Positions 7,968 through 16,598 of a stretch of DNA of 64,000 bases are shown here, one piece after another. Every line of letters begins with the position of its first letter. Within the stretch, counting starts at the first letter, position 1. This stretch comes from an uncultured Candidatus Entotheonella sp. (GTDB lineage Bacteria; Tectomicrobia; Entotheonellia; Entotheonellales; Entotheonellaceae): assembly GCA_951828535.1 (NCBI GenBank), contig OX639990.1, positions 2,529,300-2,593,299 on the forward strand, given 5' to 3'. The notes under the pieces are model-generated. The model searched no databases. It saw nothing but the letters and a program-made list of their open reading frames with translations, and had not been told where the DNA came from. Made by a program: the position numbers and the translations under genes.

Positions 7968-8450
7968 ATGAACTCAGAGAGAGTCCCGATAACATTGAAT
8001 GAGATTCCCTATTCGTCCCTGGGGGTCGAGGAGCGTAGCGACGAGGCCCCCAGGGACGGCCGCGCCGGAGCGACGCCTGACCCGGAGGTCGTGGCCAAGC
8101 CGAAACGGCGCCAGTTCACCGCGGAGTATCGGCTGCGGACCCTTGAGGAGGCCGATCGCTGCACACAGCCCGGCGAAGTGGGTCGCCTGCTTCGCCGCGA
8201 GGGGCTCTACAGCTCTCATCTGGCGACTTGGCGAAAGGCGCGACGAAAGGGCTCCTTGCGGGAGTTGGCCTCGAAGAAGCGCGGCGCGAAACCGGCCGAA
8301 CGCAACCCGCTGGATGCGAAAGTGCAAATGCTCGAAGCGAAAGTGGCACGCCTGGAACACGAGTTGCACACCGCGCACACGATCCTGGACGTGCAGGGAA
8401 AAGTTGCCGGGCTGCTGGGATTGAACCTCGAACACGAAACGCGCTCCTGA
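7968..8450 (+). CDS. IS3-family transposase OrfA of the intact IS
   Basis: The 160-residue product has a central helix-turn-helix region (RRQFTAEYRLRTLEEADRC, then EVGRLLRREGLYSSHLATW) and a C-terminal coiled coil (VQMLEAKVARLEHELH). This is the DNA-binding subunit that pairs with OrfB. Its stop overlaps the OrfB start in a TGATG arrangement. The first 40 or so residues are low in complexity, so a downstream start is possible. Confidence 0.82.
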   Translation: MNSERVPITLNEIPYSSLGVEERSDEAPRDGRAGATPDPEVVAKPKRRQFTAEYRLRTLEEADRCTQPGEVGRLLRREGLYSSHLATWRKARRKGSLRELASKKRGAKPAERNPLDAKVQMLEAKVARLEHELHTAHTILDVQGKVAGLLGLNLEHETRS

Positions 8451-9451
8451 TGGCGGCCCAATCGCTGGCAGAGCAGGTCGGCATCGTGCCGGCGTGCCGG
8501 GCGCTGGGCGTGTCGCGGGCGACTTTCTACCGTCGTCAGAGGTCAACTCCCGGGCACCAGCAGCCCCGTTCAACGCCCGCCCGGGCACTGTGTGACGCCG
8601 AGCGCGAGCAGGTCCTCGATATGCTCGCCTGTCCACGCTTCGTTGATCGTGCGCCGGCGGAGGTGGTGGCAACACTGCTCGACGAAGGCTACTACCTGTG
8701 CTCGGAGCGCACCATGTATCGGATCCTGGCCACCAACCAGCCGGTCCGCGAGAGACGCGATCAGCGTGTGCACCCCCAGTACGCCAAACCCGAACTGGTG
8801 GCCACGGCCCCGAACCAGACCTGGTCCTGGGATATAACCAGACTGCTGGGGCCGACCAAGTGGACGTACTTCTACCTCTACGTGATGCTCGACATCTTCA
8901 GCCGCTACGCGGTCGGCTGGATGGTCGCCGACCGGGAGAACTCGGCGCTGGCTGCCAGTCTCATCGAAGAGACCTGCCACAAACAAGGTGTCCGGCCCCA
9001 GGTCCTCACCTTGCACTCCGACCGCGGGGCGCCGATGACGAGCAAGTGCACCGCGCAACTGCTCGCCGACCTCGGGGTCACGCGCTCGCTGAGCCGCCCC
9101 CAGGTCTCCGATGACAACCCGTTTTCCGAGGCGCAGTTCAAGACCCTGAAGTACCACCCAGGCTTCCCCGGGCGGTTCCACAACATCACCGCCGCCATCG
9201 CCTTCTGTCGAACGTTCTTCCCTTGGTACAACACCGAGCATCGACATGGCGGCATTGCCATGCTCACCCCGGACGATGTCCATCACCATCGAACCGAGAG
9301 CGTGCTGCGCAGGCGCGGGCGGACCCTTCAAACCGCCTGGGCCCGTCATCCCGAGCGCTTCGTTCGAGGCATCCCAAAGCCAGACCCCCTACCCGAATCG
9401 GTCTGGATCAATCCACCCGTGACATCCACAACAGGAGAAACTACTCAGTAA
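8450..9451 (+). CDS. IS3-family transposase OrfB (DDE integrase core)
   Basis: The 333-residue product carries the rve-type DDE core. Catalytic residues are visible as SWDITRLLGP (first Asp), LTLHSDRGAPM (second Asp) and DNPFSEAQFKTLKY (Glu), in IS3-like spacing. It also has the N-terminal HTH_21-like segment EREQVLDMLACPRFVDRAP. No interruption is seen, so the element may still be active. The start overlaps the OrfA stop (TGATG). Confidence 0.9.
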   Translation: MAAQSLAEQVGIVPACRALGVSRATFYRRQRSTPGHQQPRSTPARALCDAEREQVLDMLACPRFVDRAPAEVVATLLDEGYYLCSERTMYRILATNQPVRERRDQRVHPQYAKPELVATAPNQTWSWDITRLLGPTKWTYFYLYVMLDIFSRYAVGWMVADRENSALAASLIEETCHKQGVRPQVLTLHSDRGAPMTSKCTAQLLADLGVTRSLSRPQVSDDNPFSEAQFKTLKYHPGFPGRFHNITAAIAFCRTFFPWYNTEHRHGGIAMLTPDDVHHHRTESVLRRRGRTLQTAWARHPERFVRGIPKPDPLPESVWINPPVTSTTGETTQ

Positions 9452-9508
9452 ATCGCAGTCGTCAGTGTCTCAAAGTCGTTGACAGGTTCCGGAACGCATA
9501 ATGGCTGG

Positions 9509-10424
9509 GTTTCAATCGTCCTTAGACGTATCTCTTAATGACTACAGTATTGGTTCGGATGGTTCGGATTGGCGACGATTTGTTTCAATCGTCCTTAGAC
9601 GTATCTCTTAATGACTACAGAGAAAAGAATCCTCCTACAAATTGGATGAGACAATGTTTCAATCGTCCTTAGACGTATCTCTTAATGACTACGGGCATCC
9701 GAACCGTTAGACGATGTCAAAGCCGTAAGTTTCAATCGTCCTTAGACGTATCTCTTAATGACTACACGGGGCCATGTGCCACGAAGTCTGGGTGCAGGTA
9801 AAGTTTCAATCGTCCTTAGACGTATCTCTTAATGATTACAGGAGGGGTGACATGATGATTGTTCACCAATATTAAGTTTCAATCGTCCTTAGACGTATCT
9901 CTTAATGATTACCCGAATATACCCCCACCTTGTGGGTAAGGATTACAAGTTTCAATCGTCCTTAGACGTATCTCTTAATGATTACGTACCCGGCGGGAAT
10001 CCGGTGCACGATCCGCAACAGTTTCAATCGTCCTTAGACGTATCTCTTAATGATTACCTGGAGCGCTTGGAGCGTGGACAATGCCACCATTAATGTTTCA
10101 ATCGTCCTTAGACGTATCTCTTAATGATTACGTCTCAGGGGTCCCGCCGTCACCGCCGTATTGATTAAGTTTCAATCGTCCTTAGACGTATCTCTTAATG
10201 ATTACGGCGACCTCGCAGGTGTCCGTACCCGGCGGGAATCCGTTTCAATCGTCCTTAGACGTATCTCTTAATGATTACCCGGGTTGGAGGTCTCCGCCAC
10301 AGGTAGCAAAATAAGTTTCAATCGTCCTTAGACGTATCTCTTAATGATTACGCGACACGTTGATGCGTGTACCGTTTTCCAGAGAGTGTTTCAATCGTCC
10401 TTAGACGTATCTCTTAATGATTAC
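9509..10424 (-). CRISPR. CRISPR array: 13 repeats of 37 bp, 12 spacers of 35-37 bp
   Basis: Repeats start at 9509, 9582, 9656, 9729, 9803, 9876, 9949, 10021, 10095, 10169, 10242, 10315 and 10388. On the plus strand they begin GTTTCAATCGTCC. The first four end TGACTAC and the other nine TGATTAC. On the minus strand the repeat ends GGACGATTGAAAC, giving the 8-nt handle AUUGAAAC usual for type III crRNAs, so the array is read leftward from a leader at 10425 onward. Decayed repeats at the left end agree. Spacers 9986-10020 and 10206-10241 share 17 bases. Each spacer keeps at least one open frame in plus-strand (target RNA) sense. Confidence 0.97.
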
Positions 10425-10640
10425 AGCCATGATGCGAAAGTGCCTGAAATCAAGCTGTTGGAAGCTATATTTTGCACACCCCGAGTTTTCCACAGGCTGG
10501 AACGACCCGTGATCATAGGCAAACCCTCCAAAACGTTGAAATATATGGCTCAAACATCTCAACGCCGCCCGAAATCTCTCAGATGATTGATTTTGCTAGG
10601 CGATCCAGCCCACAGGCGGCGCATTCCCCGAGGGCCGCGT
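10425..10640 (-). promoter_or_regulatory. Probable CRISPR leader
   Basis: This stretch abuts the last perfect repeat on the side from which the array should be transcribed. It is richer in A/T than the region beyond it (TGATTGATTTTGC, AAACGTTGAAATATATGG) and lacks a coding signal. Leader-proximal repeats share the TGATTAC ending, as expected for recent growth here. The promoter itself was not pinned down. Confidence 0.6.
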
Positions 10641-11030
10641 ATCACGTCGGATGACGTAACCCTTTACAAATCAATACCTGCCTTCCCTGTTCGCGTTTGG
10701 CGGGCATCGGCGGCTACGGTATCATCTTCCGCACTTGAAGCCAACACCCGATGCGCCTCGCAAGACCCGGGGTGCGGTGCCGGAAATGGGGGCAACACGC
10801 CTGGGCTCTGCGGAGCGGGCGCTTCCGTGCTGACCGCCCGGACGGAACCGGCACGCCACCACACTCAAAGTCTGACGCCTCAAACGCGTCTGCGCACGGC
10901 TTTGCGGCAAGCCAATGGCTTGCCCGTCTGCCACGGCCATACCCACCATGCCGTTGTTTCCTTCCGCAGCCATCTTTCCCGCCTTCGGAACGGTTTGGGA
11001 ACGCAGACTGAAGGTCTGTCCCGCGGGTCA
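10641..11030. other. Non-coding stretch between leader and CARF gene
   Basis: Several short overlapping frames are open on both strands but none resembles a known family, and their composition is arginine- and proline-rich, as expected from GC-rich non-coding DNA. No repeat or RNA gene was recognised here. Confidence 0.5.
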
Positions 11031-12266
11031 TCATTCCCAGACGATGCGCTTGGGATCTACCTGCAACCCGTAGCGCCGGGCATCGCCTCTGCCGCGCGCC
11101 GTCATGAGATAGTGCGGTGGGATGCCGGCCTTGCGAGCCCGCTCTCGGCTCTTGGAGATGAGTTGGCTGAACCGCTCTCCGAGATGATCGCGGTCCTTTG
11201 GATGGGTGCTGACCAACTGGGCCCGAAGCTGGCCCAAGAAACCAAAGCCGGCGACGAGTACATAGTCGTCGATGCCAAACGCCTGTCCGCTGGCTTGCGT
11301 GATGCGGCAAAACGTGTCGTCCAGGTCGCCAATCGTGATTTCTTTAAGGCGCACAAAGCCGGCTTGCCCACGGCCCTGCTGCCGTATGGACGCCAGCAGG
11401 GCATGCAGAAAGAATTCGTACACGGTGAGGCGCAGGCGCCGGTTGGAGACGGTGAGGGTTTTTGAGCGGCAATTGATGCGGAAGCTGTGCGTCTCTTCGA
11501 GTACGTCAAGGTCTTCCTGAGCCCGCCGCACCATGTCGTTGTAGTCACTGTCGCGCTGCTGCATCCAGTCGGGAATCAGCCCGCGCAGCCGGATGAAGGG
11601 AATATCCGCCAGGTCAATGGCCGCCTGCTCGGTTGAGAGGGTGCGCACCTGCCCCTCTTGGTCTCGTACTTCCAGGGTGCGCGGCTTGGGCGGGATGTAA
11701 TAAAACTCGCGGTGGGTTTCAAACGGCTCGCTCACCAGCACGTGCGACAACCGGTCCTGCACCCGGCCAAAGAGCTGCATGGCCGCGGTGAGGTAGATGC
11801 TCATGGTTTTGCGGCCGCCGGCGGCCGAGGCATACAGGCGGGTATGGGGATCGCGGGTCAGCTCGCGGACGATGTCGCAGATCTGGTTGGCGGCGTAGCC
11901 GTTGTCGTCCACCGAGCGAATGTCGTCGAGCATGCACCCGTCCGGCGTGCGCAGCAGGGTGATCGTTTTTTCCGAAAAGGTGATACTGGCCGGGTCGATG
12001 CCGTAATCGCGGCAAAAGGCTCCGAAATGCCCCGCCTGCGGGTCGAGAAAGGACTGGACGATACGGTCGCGGCCGCTGCGGGTGGTGATGACGCGAATCT
12101 CGTCCACCCGCACCCCCTGCTGCTGCGTCAGGGCGTACAGGGTTTCGGTGATGATCTGCGGCGTCAGCCCGGCGACGCACAGCAGGATGTGGCGGCAGGC
12201 GCCGCGGCGTTGCTGGCCGAGATCATTGTCGCGGGTGTCCCGCAGATTCGAATTTTCCATAGCCAC
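11031..12266 (-). CDS. CARF-domain CRISPR accessory protein, NE0113 (TIGR02584) family
   Basis: Expected to sense cyclic oligoadenylate made by Cas10. The N-terminal Rossmann-like CARF domain (about residues 15-200) shows ILLCVAGLTPQIITETL, VITTRSGRDRI and the ligand-binding loop ASAAGGRKTMSIYL. The C-terminal half (about 230-411) includes LTVYEFFLHALLASIR and a final DARRYGLQVDPKRIVW, which read like a winged-helix domain; no HEPN R-x4-6-H motif was seen. The start is taken as GTG at 12266 with GAGGAG 6 bp upstream; ATG 12260 is the alternative. It is downstream of csx3 in the same direction. Whether it is a nuclease or a regulator is open. Confidence 0.85.
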   Translation of the reverse strand: MAMENSNLRDTRDNDLGQQRRGACRHILLCVAGLTPQIITETLYALTQQQGVRVDEIRVITTRSGRDRIVQSFLDPQAGHFGAFCRDYGIDPASITFSEKTITLLRTPDGCMLDDIRSVDDNGYAANQICDIVRELTRDPHTRLYASAAGGRKTMSIYLTAAMQLFGRVQDRLSHVLVSEPFETHREFYYIPPKPRTLEVRDQEGQVRTLSTEQAAIDLADIPFIRLRGLIPDWMQQRDSDYNDMVRRAQEDLDVLEETHSFRINCRSKTLTVSNRRLRLTVYEFFLHALLASIRQQGRGQAGFVRLKEITIGDLDDTFCRITQASGQAFGIDDYVLVAGFGFLGQLRAQLVSTHPKDRDHLGERFSQLISKSRERARKAGIPPHYLMTARGRGDARRYGLQVDPKRIVWE

Positions 12267-12323
12267 GTTAATCTCCTCAGAATTGCTGGCCGAGGTCATT
12301 GTCAGGGGTGTCTCGCAGCAGGT
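12212..12323. repeat. Local ~36-bp duplication at the 5' end of the CARF gene
   Basis: TTGCTGGCCGAGATCATTGT at 12212 recurs as TTGCTGGCCGAGGTCATTGT near 12284, and both continue through GGGTGTC and CGCAG. The inner copy encodes LRDTRDNDLGQQ in the CARF protein; the outer copy encodes LRDTPDNDLGQQ at the end of a 32-residue open frame (12277-12375). Confidence 0.6.
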
Positions 12324-12395
12324 GCATGACGAGATGACCCGGGCGTGGCGTGTCCCAGCGTAGGGGTTTACGCATCGCATGCAATGTTCAGAGCG

Positions 12396-12701
12396 TTATT
12401 GGATCCAATCTCCGATCGCGAATTCGGGATCGTGACTTATGGCCACGACGTACTGATTCTTCTTCGGGTCAAAGCAGGCAATTGCTCCAAACAGATGGGA
12501 CAACTTATGCGCCAAGACCATAGCGACCGGCAATGACGCGGGACCGTTGATCTTGACCAAGCCACCGCCGGCTAACTCGCCGTCGGTGCGCATCTCGTCC
12601 AGCCGCTGGGCGGCGTCTTTGACGATCTGGTCGTTATTTGCCCGCTCGCCAAATCCAATACGTAAAACGTCTCCCTCACGGGTAATGTTATAAGTAGCCA
12701 T
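12396..12701 (-). CDS. csx3: Csx3-family ring nuclease (Crn3)
   Basis: Csx3/Crn3 proteins bind and degrade cyclic tetra-adenylate, turning off CARF effectors. The 101-residue protein matches a single Csx3 domain along its length: MATYNITREGDVLRIGFG, then the conserved GGLVKINGPASLPVAMVLAHKLSHLF with the histidine of the family, and IACFDPKKNQYVVAISHDPE ending in GDWI. In some bacteria this domain is fused to a P-loop ATPase; here the likely partner is the separate gene at 13010-13606. A degenerate REP-like stretch separates the two. Confidence 0.85.
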   Translation of the reverse strand: MATYNITREGDVLRIGFGERANNDQIVKDAAQRLDEMRTDGELAGGGLVKINGPASLPVAMVLAHKLSHLFGAIACFDPKKNQYVVAISHDPEFAIGDWIQ

Positions 12702-12849
12702 GTCGTCTTCTTTCCTGCCTTGCCGGCTTCATCGGCGGCTGGCGTCTGGTCTTTTGTTTCCGAAAAGGTGACCGCAGATCGGCCCTTTCTTGCTTCCCTG
12801 ATTTCAACTGCGCATCTAGCAGATCGACATTTCTGAAATGATGAGTATT

Positions 12850-12935
12850 CCATCCGTCACTCCGGCGAAAGCCGGAGTCCAGTGACTTTCCAGGAACCCT
12901 GGATTCCGGGTCAAGCCCGGAATGACGAGCGATAC
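12850..12935. repeat. Pair of REP-like palindromes in the csx3 upstream gap
   Basis: TCACTCCGGCGAAAGCCGG is followed by GGATTCCGGGTCAAGCCCGG and AATGACG. They are imperfect palindromes related to those at 7150-7220. The remainder of the 12702-13009 gap has no supported gene. Confidence 0.65.
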
Positions 12936-13009
12936 CCTTTGACTCCCAGCATCTCCATCAACTCAAAGATGTTGGACGACTAGAGCCTCGCGCCGGGATA
13001 TAGCTGCAC

Positions 13010-13606
13010 TCAGACAGCCAGAAGGTGCCGGGCCAACGCCTGGATCATGGGCCGCGCAGCAATGTCCTCGCCCCTTTCAAGGCGATGGACGCTTCCACGG
13101 AGAATGTTGTCGCAACCAACACCTTTAACAACATCTCTCGCGCCGTGGTAGTCGGAAAACAGTTCCGCTACCACGGTCAAACGGAGTTCTGCTGCAAATC
13201 TCCTCCACTCGTCCATTCTGCTGCACCACGTTTGGCCGGTCTTTGGTTCGTCGCCCGCGATAATCACGATATGTGTGGCGTGTTGACATATCTCACGGTT
13301 AGCGTCGCCAACAATGCCGCCGACGTCCACCATAATGAACATGTCCTTCGGCGAGTCACGCACCCAGCCTGCGGCCAGGCGTACAAATTCCGGCGTGAAC
13401 TGGCCTTTGTAGGCAGCCTTGCACGCCTTGGCGACCCCAGGATCGTTTTTCACCGCTCCCTGGAACCACGCCCCCTCGCCGTCAGGACAGGCTGTAATCA
13501 CATACGGATACGGCGCATCTTCAATCTCGATAAGAGCTTGCTTCAACCCCTCGCGCAGACAGCTTTTGCCGGACCTGGGTGGGCCAGCGAGAACAATTTT
13601 TTTCAA
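13010..13606 (-). CDS. P-loop ATPase/kinase-like protein associated with Csx3
   Basis: The 198-residue product starts LKKIVLAGPPRSGKSCLREG, where GPPRSGKS is the Walker A loop; DMFIMVDVGGIVG supplies a Walker B-like strand, and THIVIIAGDEP follows. This domain type is found fused to Csx3 in other bacteria, and here lies upstream of csx3 in the same direction. Its biochemical role is not established; it may regulate or assist cyclic-nucleotide breakdown. The start is set at TTG 13606 because GGAGGAGG lies 6-7 bp upstream and because the open frame further upstream is low-complexity and overlaps the Uma2 remnant. Confidence 0.75.
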   Translation of the reverse strand: MKKIVLAGPPRSGKSCLREGLKQALIEIEDAPYPYVITACPDGEGAWFQGAVKNDPGVAKACKAAYKGQFTPEFVRLAAGWVRDSPKDMFIMVDVGGIVGDANREICQHATHIVIIAGDEPKTGQTWCSRMDEWRRFAAELRLTVVAELFSDYHGARDVVKGVGCDNILRGSVHRLERGEDIAARPMIQALARHLLAV

Positions 13607-13658
13607 TTGTCCTCCTCCCCGCTTTTCGGTGCTGGTTTGGCGCTGGCTGCGAAGGCAG

Positions 13659-13991
13659 CTATCCCAATCGGGCAACAAACGCGGCGTGCTCGGTACCTGG
13701 CCCGGGACGAACCGTGGGGTTATCCGTGCCAAAAACCGCCAGCGTGAGAGCACGATACATCCCGAGCCAGGTGAGCAGCAATACGCGCGGTCTGCCGTGC
13801 GCACGAAAACGAGCCGCTGAACCCATATACACCACGCCCTGAATCAGTTCCGCCTTCTTTACGTCGGGCATGGCCGCATAACGTCGCTCAAACTCCTCCC
13901 GCGCCAGCCGGTCGCCGTTTTCCAATGGGGGTGGATGTCCCGCCGCGTCAGGGCGGGTGGTTGCGGGTTCGGAGGTCTGCACGATGGCCAT
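13659..13991 (-). pseudogene. Truncated Uma2/DUF820-family nuclease-fold gene
   Basis: The N-terminal half of a Uma2 protein is clear: PPLENGDRLAREEFERRYAA, MPDVKKAELIQGVVYM, then HGRPRVLLLTWLGMYRAL and GTDNPTVR. The family continues with a QPD catalytic strand at this point, but here the frame becomes ARLG and stops, about half the usual 190-230 residues. The catalytic core is lost, so it is unlikely to work. It lies between the RAMP operon and the ATPase gene and was probably a passenger. Start chosen at ATG 13991 after GAGGAG; GTG 14012 is possible. Confidence 0.75.
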
Positions 13992-14012
13992 ATTCGCGTT
14001 CTCCTCTGCCAC

Positions 14013-16598
14013 TCAGGGAGTTACCTGCGTGATCCTGCCTTGGGCGTCCACCCGCCCGACTTTCATTCTTGTCGTTTGTCCCGGTCGGCCCGGATAGTAG
14101 GGTTTCTGGAAGCGCAACTCTTCGTCCTGATTGTCCAGTAACTTTACCGTCACCCAAGTACCGTCGTTGGCTACGATTTCCACATTGACTCGGTCGCCCT
14201 GCTTGGGGCCTTGGGGGGCTGGGGCCGGATATTGGGTCTGCTGAAGAGAGGGTTCGGGGTGTGGTTTTGAACCCGGTCCACTATGCTCGCCGCCTGTCAG
14301 TTCGCTTGCCCCTTCCGCCTCATCTGTGTCCTGAACGTCCGATACTGTTGGAACCTGTTCTCCGGTCAACTTTCCAAAGACGGACGGATCGGGAAGCACG
14401 GGGCGGTCGCGGTATTCGTTTGTTGGGCGAATAGGCATGTACCGGGTATTCGGGCGCTTATCTTTGTCCAAGTATCGGTCGCCCAGGGAATCCGGCGGAA
14501 ATCCCGGCCACTCCATCATTTTCAGGAGCATGCCGATGCGTTTGAGGTCGGAGAGATGGTGGCAGGGCTGGCCGGGTCGAAGCTCTTCAAGGACATGTTG
14601 CTCGAACGCTTGCGTAAGGGATTTCAGAGTAGCACGGTGTGAAATCTGTTGACCTTCGGCGGCCCCTGTCTGCCAAGTGTTCCCCTCTTCTTTGTTGAAG
14701 AGAGAACCGTAGCGCTTCGAACGGTCGGTGAGGTGCAGCGTTGCATCCAGTTTCACGGCGCCCATGCCCAGCGGCTTACCCATTCCCAGGCTGTGGCAAT
14801 ACGTCTTTTTGGAATCTCCCAGCGGATGCAACGCCCAGCATAACGCCCCCAACTCGCGTTCGGACAAGTTCTCGAAATACACCCGGAACGAGAACGTCAC
14901 CCCCGTCTTGACAGGTTTGAATTGGGTGTGTTGGGTGCTATCGTTCTTGACCCGTCCGTTTCGAAGCCATTGAGGGTCGTTTTCCTTGATGTCGAGGACT
15001 TCTCGATCACCTTGATGCCAGTAGCGTTTATGGCCTCGCAGAACGGTCGATGAGCTGTCGTAGTGATTCAGGTCGTTCCTGCTGTTTGGATTTTGCTGCG
15101 TGAGATAGTGCTGAAACGAAGTCGGCTTGGGTGTGGCCAGAATCCTGGGTGTAATCGTGGCGGGCGACAGCCACAGGTCGTCCTGATTCTGGTCCTGGGT
15201 TAAATGGGCGTCGGTCACAAACACACGGGAGGCATAGGCCCTGCCTTTCTCTCCCTGTTGTGGAATCGTGACGTTGCGCTTTTTCATGTCGCCGAGGTCC
15301 TCCCGGCTCCGAACGAACCCGAAAAGCGCGTCGGCATAATCAATGTCCTCCGGCCGCCGCAGTTCCTTGGGAATCAGGTCCACGGGACGCTGGCGGTATG
15401 GGAGGCGAAACATCTGCGCCCTGCCAAAGAACACCAGTTCGTTGTTTTCCATCAGGAAAAAGACCGGCTCTCCGTCGCGCAGATAGCCGTTCCGGTTTCG
15501 TTGTGCTCCACCGGGCTGCCCGTGAGGGAATGCGGAGGCTTGCCAGCGCGTAATCTGATCGTCGCCGTGAAAGAGGTCAACCAGCCGTCTGTTGATGTCT
15601 GGCTCGTCCCGTTCGTTGGGTATCTTCACGACATTGGGTGCCGGCGAATTGTTCTCAAGAAACACGAAAGCCAAATGCTTGTCGTTCATGTGACCCGTCA
15701 GGACGATCTTCCCCTTTTTCTTTCCCTTTACAAATGATGAAGGATTCGTCGCTTTGCGAAAACGGAGATACAGGTCAGGGTGGCGTAATCTTTTCTTACC
15801 CTGTCTATCCGTTCGGAACTGCTTGGGGAAGAAATAGTCTCCTTCGGATGCGTCCACATCGACCCATATATCTCGGTGCTGATAGGCCCACTTGGGCGTT
15901 TGGTTCGGATTCCTATCATCATGAGCAGTTAAGGGGCGGCCTCCCAACTCATAAAGCTCTCGTCTGTCCGCCAGACAAAAGGCTGCCAGCAAGTCATCTG
16001 TCTCGATGCGAGCAACGATACACTCTTCGATTTCATACGACCCATCAGAACGAATCCGCAAGAATCCTCCCTGGACTCGTGAACGGTAGCTTGAAGCTTT
16101 TGGATCTGGGGTAACCGCAACCTCCCCTAGTTGTTTAACCATTCGCTTATTGTAGTAAGTGCCAATTGCTGATCCATCCACTGTCCGAAAGAACAAACGC
16201 TTGTCCGTCACCCGTTCGACTTTCCCGTAGCTGACAATCTCCAGCAGGCTGCGCAACATGCCGCGCAGGCTGCTGCCGTGAATGACCGGCTGGGTTTTGT
16301 CATGGGTATAGAAAAAGTCGGGCGTGTTTTTGACTTTCTGTCGGAAAGGGCACTCCTCGTCTTCTTCACGCTCTTGGCGCAGAAAGTCTTTAAGAAGAAA
16401 CGGACACCGCACGTACAGGGGGGATTTTGTCGTCAAGGCGACGTCAAAATAACCTGACTTGTTCAGGTACACGTCGTGAGACGGCAAGGCGTCCGCTTGG
16501 TCCACCGCTTTGACGACGCGTTCGGGAAGCGGAACGAAGTTGTAAGGGGCGCTCGCCATACGGTCCGTATTGGGATTTTTGTGTTGCGGTAGGCTCAT
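14013..16598 (-). CDS. Large RAMP (Cas7-type) protein, TIGR03986 family
   Basis: A backbone subunit of type III-D complexes, equivalent to the Cas7 with insertions in III-Dv systems. The 861-residue product opens with FVPLPERVV and SGYFDVALTTKSPLYVR, then PVIHGSSLRGMLRSLLEIV, the RAMP glycine-rich helix (about residues 105-125). A second RAMP-like segment, CHSLGMGKPLGMGAVKLD, lies near residue 640. The tail (about 750-861) is proline-rich and then forms a small OB-like domain (GDRVNVEIVANDGTWVTVKL). It starts at an ATGA overlap with the csx19 stop. It probably carries one of the target-RNA cleavage sites. Confidence 0.87.
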   Translation of the reverse strand: MSLPQHKNPNTDRMASAPYNFVPLPERVVKAVDQADALPSHDVYLNKSGYFDVALTTKSPLYVRCPFLLKDFLRQEREEDEECPFRQKVKNTPDFFYTHDKTQPVIHGSSLRGMLRSLLEIVSYGKVERVTDKRLFFRTVDGSAIGTYYNKRMVKQLGEVAVTPDPKASSYRSRVQGGFLRIRSDGSYEIEECIVARIETDDLLAAFCLADRRELYELGGRPLTAHDDRNPNQTPKWAYQHRDIWVDVDASEGDYFFPKQFRTDRQGKKRLRHPDLYLRFRKATNPSSFVKGKKKGKIVLTGHMNDKHLAFVFLENNSPAPNVVKIPNERDEPDINRRLVDLFHGDDQITRWQASAFPHGQPGGAQRNRNGYLRDGEPVFFLMENNELVFFGRAQMFRLPYRQRPVDLIPKELRRPEDIDYADALFGFVRSREDLGDMKKRNVTIPQQGEKGRAYASRVFVTDAHLTQDQNQDDLWLSPATITPRILATPKPTSFQHYLTQQNPNSRNDLNHYDSSSTVLRGHKRYWHQGDREVLDIKENDPQWLRNGRVKNDSTQHTQFKPVKTGVTFSFRVYFENLSERELGALCWALHPLGDSKKTYCHSLGMGKPLGMGAVKLDATLHLTDRSKRYGSLFNKEEGNTWQTGAAEGQQISHRATLKSLTQAFEQHVLEELRPGQPCHHLSDLKRIGMLLKMMEWPGFPPDSLGDRYLDKDKRPNTRYMPIRPTNEYRDRPVLPDPSVFGKLTGEQVPTVSDVQDTDEAEGASELTGGEHSGPGSKPHPEPSLQQTQYPAPAPQGPKQGDRVNVEIVANDGTWVTVKLLDNQDEELRFQKPYYPGRPGQTTRMKVGRVDAQGRITQVTP

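Larger units (their letters stand above)
7903..9485 (+). mobile_element. Complete IS3-family insertion sequence
   Basis: Imperfect terminal inverted repeats of about 20 bp are visible: CTGCCAACATGACTGAGACA at 7903 and, inverted, TGTCTCAAAGTCGTTGACAG at 9466-9485 (about 14 of 20 match). Two overlapping transposase frames fill the element. It lies inside the older IS fragment and separates the first perfect CRISPR repeat from the other thirteen. Confidence 0.82.

Noticed and set aside
9905-10586. Short open frames running through CRISPR repeats
   Set aside because: They arise because the repeat is open in one frame (FQSSLDVSLNDY); no gene is implied.
10714-11310. Long minus-strand frame between leader and CARF gene
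   Set aside because: It overlaps the CARF gene in another frame and has no recognisable domain; composition is that of GC-rich shadow frames.
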